Below, piece after piece: positions 45,333 through 53,400 of a DNA stretch of 64,000 nt (positions are counted from its first letter, which is position 1; each line of letters opens with the position of its first letter). The DNA is from Symbiodinium sp. CCMP2592 (lineage: Eukaryota > Sar > Dinophyceae > Suessiales > Symbiodiniaceae). The DNA lies in contig CAJNDT010001300.1 in assembly GCA_905221615.1 (NCBI GenBank), positions 1 through 64,000 on the forward strand, read 5' to 3'. The translations under genes and the position numbers were made by a program. A model generated the notes under the pieces. It did not search any database. It saw only the letters and a list, made by a program, of their open reading frames with translations, and had not been told where the DNA came from.

Positions 45333-46313
45333 GGCGTCAATCTAAATCCGTGACATTAACCTATCGCACTTGTGACGAAAAAATGCTTTCTCTCAATCTA
45401 ATATCGATCGCAAGCGGGAGCAAAAAAATCAAGAGGCAGTCGCAAAGAAACACACTCCAGGCTAAAATCTCAAAACGTGTTCTCCTTCAGTTTACATCCG
45501 TGCTATGTACAATGCTGTTTGCACAGCAAGATTCGACTCATGTAGAGCTCGAAACAATGAATGTTCGGCTCAACATGTCAGAGAATTTGTACAATCTGAA
45601 AAAGTTCTAATTCGATTTTCTAACATTTAAACCAATCAATGGTTCAGTGCCAAGCACCATGTTCAAAAGACAATCTTCCTGACAAAAAGGTCTCCGGAAT
45701 GATAAAGCTCAGCCAATGAAGAATAATAATAGAAAATCAGAGAGTGTTCTCTCAATTCTCACCTCTCACTCTGAGCAAACCAAGGCTCTTGCCAAAGTAA
45801 GGCCCTCGCCAGACAATGGGATACATGCAACAGACTAGAATCTCCTGAGGAAATGAGCGATGTCTTAAGAGAAGACAGCTTCAATGCTCAAGGCCAGGGA
45901 TCAGAACTGAATAAATTCATCGTGAAACCAATAAAACAATGTTTGTTCGATTTGATGCTTCATCAGCAGTGCTCAATCCGACAAAGTCGAGATCAACTCA
46001 CCAGAGACAATGAGGATCTCCAGACAATGACGACCAACACGACAAACTGGCGTGCAACGAAATGTGGGAGGAAAGTAATCCTGAATGGAACGCAATGACA
46101 CGAAGGACAATGAGAATCGGTCCCTCAGTCACACCGAGTTCTGAATCGTAAGGAATGGTCAGATGAGGAATGAACTCTAACACACGGACAATGAGGCATG
46201 CCAGATGATTGACAGCAAGCAATCTCACTGCTTCCAGTCAAATCAGGTGCATATCATGACCTATATGTTCACAATGCCTTCAAAACAGAACGTATCTTTG
46301 ATGACAGCAATCC

Positions 46314-46712
46314 TTAGTAGCAGGCCATGAAGTGCCGTCGGGGTTCCTTAGTCAATCCAAGTGTTTCCTCAGTGACATGACGGCGTCTGTAGAGGCAGCA
46401 AGACGCATCACAATGTGCAAGTGACAATGACTTGCCAAATACGCAAGAGCAATCCCATGGGTCTTCTTCAATCTGGATAACTGTACTCTTGCGGTTTGAG
46501 GTGCAATCCGAGGTACAATAAGAAAGTGACAGAACATGGATGTGGACCCAATCAGACCAATCGATAAACAAGTCAATGTTGATCCAATAACAAGAAAAGC
46601 AAGAACCGAAATCAGAAAATAAAGGATGTGAATGGTGGAGCAACACAATAATGGTGCTCACACGACGAAATCGGAACAATCGAGAGAAAAGAGCAACTGT
46701 GATGCAATCTAG
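46314..46712 (-). pseudogene. E5 ORF-A C-terminal fragment
   Basis: Only the last ~130 codons remain. A 1-bp insertion at about 46652 (AATAATGG versus AATAAGG in E4) shifts the frame, and the upstream part is replaced by foreign DNA at 46713. Confidence 0.8.
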
Positions 46713-46896
46713 TACACTAGCTAGCGTATCCTCCCGCCACCTCCCACTACACCTCCGGGGAGTACGTAGCAAGCCTAGCTAAAGCTAACTGGCTTCACGC
46801 AGTAGCACGGACAACACGAACTTCTCTCTTTTAGCGTTGTGGCGAAGTCCCGCGTTAGCCCGGAGAAGAACTCTAGCCTTTGGCTAGCTAATCTCC
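46713..46896. repeat. 184-bp direct repeat, copy 1
   Basis: From TACACTAGCTAGCG to CTAATCTCC; one base shorter than copy 2 at 48597-48781 (one T in a T run). The sequences on both outer sides of the two copies are unrelated to each other. Confidence 0.95.
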
Positions 46897-47112
46897 AGGG
46901 TGGGTTGGGTGGGCACTCGAAATTTGCCCCCCAATAGCTGGGGGCCTTTCAGCACAATGGCCACGGAGTAGCACTGCTTCACCGGCCATGTGCAGTCACT
47001 CTAGCAAACAGACAAGCTTCGTTCTGTTTAGCTTCAGAGGAAAACCCCTTCGACGTTTTCTAGCGAAACACCTTCGATGTTTCCCAAAGGGATACTAGCG
47101 CTAGCATACACT
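46897..47112. other. TAGC-rich non-coding stretch
   Basis: About 215 bp with frequent TAGC (for example near 46935, 46968, 47000 and 47060), ending in TACACT, which is the proposed target duplication of the adjacent TIR element. No gene is seen. Confidence 0.5.
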
Positions 47113-48596
47113 GTCGTACCTCGTCCCTCGGCTTGTTAATTTCGCCGTAGGGGCTACCCAGGTGGCTCTGCAACCAATATGACTACCGACATACGTTCAC
47201 CGAAACATTCAACTCCACAACATACGCTGATCAAGACATATCCAAACCCGGCACATTTCCATGCCCATGCCTGGCGCAGAACGAGGGTGTCGGGAAATTG
47301 GAGAATTTGAAGGCTTGTGGAAGTCAACTCGGCGAGTTTAAAAAGTGATTCGAAACAAATTGGCAGGCGGCGGTCAAACCGGAGAGAGTACCGAAGCGGC
47401 GCAAAGCTTGGAAACGCATGAATGGAAACTTCTGGTGGGGCACCCTGGGCCACCGGGCTGGTCTAGAAGAGAAGTCAAGGGGGATCAAGGGTCCTCGAGG
47501 CTTTGGGCTGTGCGGACGGGGTGGTCCTCAAGAGAGAATAGAAGGGAATCAGGGGGACCCTTCGACACAATTCTCATCATTCAAATTCAAACCATTCAAA
47601 CCGAGAAGAGGCACCGCCAGCGTACGGATAAGCAAAAATCAAAAAAAAAAACGGAAACCCTAAAAACCACCGAAAAACGGCCCAAACACCATTTTTTCCA
47701 GTCAAACCACTTGTCGGGCCAATTCTCTGCCTCCCGAAAATACTTGAAAACCCTGAACCCACGAGGAATCGCAGGGAATCGCGGGGAATCGCGGGGGACT
47801 CGCGCGCGGAGTCACAAGCTCAAAATCGTTTCGCGGGAACCTTCGCGGGGACCGCGCGTAGAGCCACAACCTGGAAAACCGTTCGCAATCGCGGGCGAAT
47901 CGCGGGCGACCCGTGTTGCCCGAATTGGCAAAACTTTGCCAAAATCGGCCGGCACGTGGATTTAGCCCAGAACCCTGAAACGAGCGAAAAAATGGTGTCA
48001 GCAGCCGTTAGCGCAGACGCCTGGACCAAGGCTGGGCACCACGGAAAATTTCTTGCTGGAAGGCTGGAAGACTCGGACAATCCCCAAATTCCCAACCCCT
48101 CCCAACCCCACATTTCGGCTCAACAGCCGAGTTGGGTCGTAGTTTGGCACCATCATATTTCTAGACACAAGGAAGGCCCAAACACTGATTACGGGAACGG
48201 TCCAGTCATCTATCGGGACGGGATGGACGGGATGGACGAGATCGTAAGCCGAAGACACGACTTCGAAGGACTGAAGAAGTCCACCGCAGATACCACCCGT
48301 CGACCCAGTGTTATAATTCAAAGTGGATGAATATGTACATATATATATATATACACGAATAAATAATATACATATATATATATATACACCAAAGCATCCA
48401 TGCCCAAACAGGGTTATACCCGTAGGCAGGCAAGAATCTGGTCTAGGATCCAACATCTCCCCGTCTTCCCATGAAATATCATGAATATCCATCCATTGCA
48501 TGTAATTGCAGCCATATGCACGACGTTGTTCACAACCACAGCGGAGTCAAATCCTTAACCCCTACGGAGAAATTAACTACCCTCGGCACGAGTGCG
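47113..48596. mobile_element. 1.48-kb segment with imperfect terminal inverted repeats and TACACT duplication
   Basis: The 34-bp ends 47120-47153 and 48559-48592 are imperfect inverted repeats (about 26 of 34 positions match, including TTAATTTC and CCGTAGGGG). TACACT flanks both sides (47107-47112 and 48597-48602). Inside are short repeats of the AATCGCGGG type (about 47763-47905) and an AT microsatellite. The only long frames are low-complexity and not convincing; no transposase is recognised. It is best read as a non-autonomous DNA transposon. Confidence 0.5.
48331..48390. repeat. AT-rich microsatellite
   Basis: Two (AT)n tracts with TACAT and ATACAC edges lie within the TIR segment. Confidence 0.9.
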
Positions 48597-48781
48597 TACA
48601 CTAGCTAGCGTATCCTCCCGCCACCTCCCACTACACCTCCGGGGAGTACGTAGCAAGCCTAGCTAAAGCTAACTGGCTTCACGCAGTAGCACGGACAACA
48701 CGAACTTCTCTCTTTTTAGCGTTGTGGCGAAGTCCCGCGTTAGCCCGGAGAAGAACTCTAGCCTTTGGCTAGCTAATCTCC
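48597..48781. repeat. 184-bp direct repeat, copy 2
   Basis: Matches 46713-46896 with a single-base length difference in a T run. It leads directly into the pol remnant. Confidence 0.95.
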
Positions 48782-48799
48782 TTGCGCAGCCGTAGGGCT

Positions 48800-49740
48800 A
48801 CCAGGGACCTAGCTTACGGGCCTTCTTAGCGAACCTCGGAGCCTTCGGCTCTCCGGTCCTTTTCCTCACTCCTAGCTCTTGGAAGTAGCTAGCCGAGTGT
48901 TCGAGGAGACGGCCCAGCACGCGCCACTCTAGCTTTTCCCCCTCCAGGCTCACCCTGAAGTCCGGGGAGAAACTAGCGAAGTTCTCGTTCGTGAGGTCGT
49001 CCGCTAGCTGGTTCAGATCCCTGCGGATCCACTGTAGCTGAAGCTCACAGTTCCTTAGCGGAGAGTTCCTCTGCTAGCTCCATCAACACCAAGGTCGATG
49101 GGAACTTCGTCGTCATAGCTTTCTTCAGTAGCGCTTCGACTGGTTGTCGGTGTAGCCGCGGATGGCCACCTTGGAAGTCTTCTTAGCGTCCCCTTCCGGG
49201 ACCCAGAGCCTCACACCAACCAGAGTAGCCAGTAGCTCCAACGCGGCTATGACCTTGTTCGGGTCCCTTTAGCGAAGGTCCAGGGGGTCCATTCCTTCTT
49301 TACCTCTAGCGAGAACCAGGGACCGTGGCAGCCGTCTACTAGCTCGAGGAAGCCTCCAATCCAGGCACGTCCATTCTCGACTTTAGCATTGGTGTAAAAG
49401 AAGAGCGGTGCCGCACCGTCCAATAGCGAGACCGGCTTCTAGAGACGGCCTCTTGCTTCCAGGCGATCTGCTAGCCAACCACAGAGGACGCAAATCATCG
49501 TGGGTAGCGTAAGGAGCCCCAGCTTCCCCTGGATAGCCGAGGACCAGGCGTGTAGCGGTCCCAGGAAGGGACGCTTCCAGTCTAGCTCCATGGAAGCGAA
49601 CTCCAGGCGTCCTAGCCTCTGTGCGAAGGTTGGACCTCACACTTCCCATCTCGGACTAGCTTCCGTAGCCATTCCACTAGCCAGTCGGTTCTCTTCTGAG
49701 ACAGACCTGCCTCCAGGTGGAGTATTCCGTTTCCATGCCT
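48800..49740 (-). pseudogene. DIRS-like pol remnant (RT/RNase H end), several frameshifts
   Basis: Translating the minus strand in alternating frames gives recognisable pieces in order: RLGRLEFASMELDWKR, GPLHAWSSAIQGKLG, PLFFYTNAKVENGRAW, WIGGFLELVDG, EVKKEWTPWTFAKG, AIRGYTDNQS, MTTKFPSTLVLMELAEEL, LQWIRRDLNQLADDLT, and NFASFSPDFRV. The TDNQ...LMELAEEL...LNQLADDLT pattern resembles the RNase H end of DIRS-type elements as I know them from dinoflagellate genomes. At least three small indels and a stop separate the pieces, so it is dead. The codons are strongly biased to contain GCTA (for example CAG-CTA-GCG for QLA). Confidence 0.65.
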
Positions 49741-49744
49741 AGCC

Positions 49745-50085
49745 ACTCCATCCGAAATCTTTCCCTCGTCTTGGCCCATTTACTCCGCTATTTGGTGCAC
49801 AGACACGACACAGTGGAGATGTTGTCACTGCTTGGACATACCTGGAAGCCGTCTTGCAGCTGCTCTACTGATATCCGAACGACCAGAGTTGCTTCTGTGC
49901 AAGCATGAAGACCTCCAACCCCGATGACTCACAACGGGAAGTCTTAAAGCCGCACGAGGAGGCTTTGAGATGGGCCAGAGGGGCCCATGAACAGTGTGCC
50001 AATTCCACTCTTTTCGCCTTAAGCTCGAACCACTGCCATGTGTGCAGCCTGCCAGGATTCTGCCTCTTCATGAGGATGGGCCCCA
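49745..50085. other. Unassigned sequence between DIRS-like remnant and right copia LTR
   Basis: About 340 bp. Short open frames on both strands (63-73 codons) overlap each other and resemble nothing I know. No repeat signature is present. It is the only part of the core without an element assignment. Confidence 0.5.
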
Positions 50086-50335
50086 TGTTTGCGTAAACCT
50101 CTAAAGGGGTAGCTCTAACAGGTACCTACAGCAATGGCTGCATGCTCATACATATACATTCCGCTGCCCATTGGCTCACAGTGGTTTTACCATATTGAGA
50201 CAAGACAAGCTCTCCTTGCGTAGCAAGACAAAACAACTACTGTCCGTGTGCAGGGCGCTGCCCTTTGATCCTTAGGGAATAAACTGGTCATACACCTCCT
50301 AACAAGGAGCATTTCCTTGTGGGTGTATCGGCTCA
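50086..50335 (+). repeat. 5' LTR of right copia element (approximate inner edge)
   Basis: Starts TG at 50086. The inner end is set at GGCTCA, 50330-50335, six bases before the PBS. It contains CCCATTGGCTCA at about 50167-50178, similar to the 3' part of the dinoflagellate spliced leader. Confidence 0.7.
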
Positions 50336-50341
50336 GTTTTC

Positions 50342-50354
50342 TGGTAGCGGAGCC
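50342..50354 (+). other. Primer-binding site (initiator-Met tRNA-like)
   Basis: TGGTAGCGGAGCC, then CGG. Same 13-mer as in the left copia copy and in E1-E4. Confidence 0.75.
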
Positions 50355-50437
50355 CGGAAAGGGCCGCCCGCCTCCCAAAGTCCGCTACAGCGGTCGGCCT
50401 CGCCGAACGCTTAACCAAGCGGATAAGAGGCAGCACA

Positions 50438-53400
50438 ATGTCGAGCTCGCATAGCGAAGCCGACGACAGTTCCCAATCCTCCGGGGGATATGAGAACGAA
50501 GAGACCTCCCAAGGTCCAGCCACTTATGTCGCACAGTCATATGCAACATCTGACCGCATGCTTGCATCATTAGGCATAACGCCCAAGATCGCGCCTGCCT
50601 ATGATGGCACCACCTCGTGGTTTGAGTATGAACAGTTGATTGACGACTGGTGCGACATAACAACGCTGGATGACACCAAAAGAGGTCCGTCTCTCAAGAC
50701 GAGGCTCTCCGGATTGGCCGCAGTACAAAAGGAATCACTGAACCGAGAAAGGCTTGCAGCCCCAGATGGAGTAGATTACTTCAAGAAGAAGATGCGTCCA
50801 TTTTTCGTGAAAGGAGAACAGTACGTTTTCCTGTGGCGTTTCCTCGGCCTATTCAAGGCATGGAAGGGCAACCAAGACTTTGTGACTTGGATTGCCAAGT
50901 TTGAGATCGTGCTACAGCGCGTGAAAAACTCATGGATGGATCTCTTACCAGAGATAGCTCTGGAGGATGCCCATCCAGATTTCATGCAAGCTGTGCAGGC
51001 AGACCAAACCTTCTTGCGCATGCAGGATGCAGCCGAGAGAGACACATATGCCGCACGCTATTTCGAAACATGGAACAAGGAACGCCTTGACAATCATCGA
51101 AGAGCGTTTCCTCTGAACGATAATCTCCTAGCTCTCCTCTTCCTAGTGCAGTCCGACCTAAATGAGATGCAACGTGAGAGGTTGGTAACAGCATTGACCA
51201 ACCAAGGTCACCGAATTGAGACCTACACGTACCCTGTGGTACGGCAGACCATGTTCGATCAGTTCTCAACGACCAGAACTGGTCTGCAGGATCCCAACAT
51301 TCGGCACTCTTCTCACAAGAAGGACCGCCATGGAAGGAGAGACCAACGCCGTAAACGCGGAGGTCGAAACTTCCTCATCCTCGATCAGGGTGAATACGAT
51401 GGAGTCGATGGATTCTGGCTCCAAGACGAAGACACCCTTGAGGAAGGCTTTCTTGCCGCCGAGGATGAAGAAGCTGTCTTCTGGACAGTTGATGACCATG
51501 AGGCCTTCGTTGCAAGGAGATTCAAAAAGGGAAGAAGACCAAGAATGCGTCCCGGATCACCGGGAAGAGCAAAGGGTGGCAAGCGAAAAGGACGTGGCCG
51601 TTTTAGGTCATACCGCGGAAAAGGGAGAGCCAACCAGGCAGAACATGATCCAACTGATTCCAGCTATTTCGGTAAAGGTAAAGGAAAGGAAAAAGGAAAA
51701 GGTGGAAAAGGCAAAGGAAAAGGAAAGGACAAAGGAGATAAAGGAAGCTCCTTCAAAGGCGCAAAGGCAAAAGGCAAAGGTAAGGATACAGCTAAGTCTG
51801 CCTCCTTACAAGGAGACCAAACTGGATCTCCACAGGCCTATGAGAGTTCCACCGCACCGAGCTGGGATTCATGGTATGAGGACAGTTATTATACTGACTC
51901 CAGTTGGAATTATGCCGCTTATGACGATCAAACGTCTTATACATACTATGCATCACAAGCCTCACGAAGAAAAACACGGAGAAAGAAGAGAAGAAATCAA
52001 GCAGGATCATCAGGTAGAGGCACAGATCCGAGCGCGCACCAAGAACCCGTGTTCAACTCATCAGTGAGTTACGTGCCCCAGGTCTTTGAACCATCCGAGG
52101 GGCAAGGTGTTGAAACTGCAACAGCGGTGTTTCCGTTGCAGCACACCGTCCTATCTGCTCTCACAGAGCGGATCAATCTTGATAAGAACCCTACCTTTGT
52201 CATACTTGACTCAGGTTGTACTAGGGCTATGGGTTCCCGCTATGCGGTGAACAGGCTTATCAAGGCCGTGAAGCAACGTGCCCCAGGCATGATTGATTTC
52301 ACTTTCTCACCTTCGAACACGAAGTTCTCTTTCGCAGATAGTGAAACAGCTCTTATCAAGGAGCGTGTAACTCTATGGTTCAACACAACTCCAAGAAGAG
52401 ATACAACCATAGAAGTTCTGGATCAGGGGAGAGTTCCCATTTTGTTCTCCATCGAACAGATGAGGAATCTAAGAATGACCCTCGAGTGTAGTCCCACAGC
52501 TGACCTAGCAACGTGTGAAGCTTTCGGTTTGTACAAAACCCCCCTTCCGATTAGTACCAATAACCATTTGGTATTGGACCTTCTAGGCTTCACTTCCACC
52601 AGGAAGTATCTCCCTAAGTCAGGTACGTCGTTCAGTGCGACGGAGACTGCTCTAGGAGCTAAGAAGCCAAAGGAAGAAAGAAGATCTTATACTAAGATCC
52701 CGGAAGGTCGCTGTCCAGCCTGCGCAGGACAGAAAAAGCCTCATACGTTCCTCAAAGGTTGCGACAAAGCACCTGAAGGAGCAGCTGATCCACCACCGAA
52801 GGGCATTCCAGGTAAGAAGAAGCCTCTTCCATCTGATCCGGCAGAATCATCTGCCAAGAAACCTGATCCACCAGAACCATCTGGTGATGCTCCTGAGCCT
52901 TCCGAACCATCGGAACCATCATCAGGCTCTAGAGACAAACCTGCAGAATCATCTGCACCGCACGAACCTCCAGAAGAAGAAAGACTTGAGGTTCCACCTG
53001 CGAAGACAAAGACTCCAAAGGGTCTTAAAAACCTTCTGAAGAAAACCCGCAAATATGCGGTCAAACCTCCTGTTGAGGAGAAGTCTATGGTCCCAGGAGC
53101 TGATGACGGGACGGAGGTAAAGCCGCTTGAGTCAAGAGAATACCCGGCTCCTGGTACAGACTCACCTACAGGTGAAGAGATTGTCGCAGAACCATCGCCA
53201 TCTCTTCCCATTGCTCTTCGCAGGATTCATGAGAAGCTTAAGGACCCTGTAGAACTCTATAAGCTTCACCTTAAGCACCGTCATATGAGTACGGATCAGT
53301 TCAAGCGACGCACGAAAGCCTTACAGATCCCAAAGGAGATATATGAGCTATATGACCAACTGGTCAAAAAGTGTTCAGCCTGTCAGGAACACGTGAGAGC

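Larger units (their letters stand above)
28042..46712 (-). repeat. Tandem array of the E element, exact 7482-bp period
   Basis: The 5' LTRs start at 28042, 35524 and 43006, and the 3' LTRs of E3, E4 and E5 at 28318, 35800 and 43282: every step is exactly 7482. The unit is 64-bp G-rich spacer plus LTR-internal-LTR. E3 and E4 share LTR variants and the same 1-bp ORF-A deletion, and their flanking pentamers do not match (TTGAA left, TTCAA right). The array therefore grew by segmental duplication or unequal exchange, not by separate insertions. An assembly artefact is possible. Confidence 0.9.
43282..46712 (-). mobile_element. E5: truncated copy (3' LTR, ORF-B and end of ORF-A only)
   Basis: The 3' LTR is at 43282-43495. 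Similarity to E4 stops at about 46712, inside the C-terminal part of ORF-A, where the TAGC-rich element begins. The Gag-like part, PBS and 5' LTR are missing. Confidence 0.9.
46713..49744 (-). mobile_element. TAGC-rich DIRS-like retroelement remnants, interrupted by a TIR element
   Basis: Two TAGC-dense segments, 46713-47112 and 48597-49744, share a 184-bp direct repeat that starts at the same base (TACACTAGCTAGCG), so that point is a family terminus. The right segment holds a decayed pol. Between them lies 47113-48596, almost free of TAGC. TAGC frequency drops to background at about 49745, which I take as the outer edge. Confidence 0.6.

Noticed and set aside
13121..46712. CRISPR-like array because of regularly recurring short motifs
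   Set aside because: The CAAT motifs have irregular spacing and no fixed repeat length; the large-scale repeats are LTR elements.
28042..46712. Pure assembly artefact as explanation for the tandem copies
   Set aside because: Copies differ by scattered substitutions, and E5 by its own stop and insertion, so they are not identical collapsed reads; an assembly error still cannot be excluded without reads.
47345..47965. 206-codon plus-strand open frame in the TIR segment
   Set aside because: Low-complexity Lys/Thr/Arg-rich product with no motif, overlapping other frames and simple repeats; more likely non-coding.
49865..50096. 73- and 63-codon frames next to the right LTR as a host gene exon
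   Set aside because: They overlap on opposite strands, resemble nothing known and cross the LTR border.
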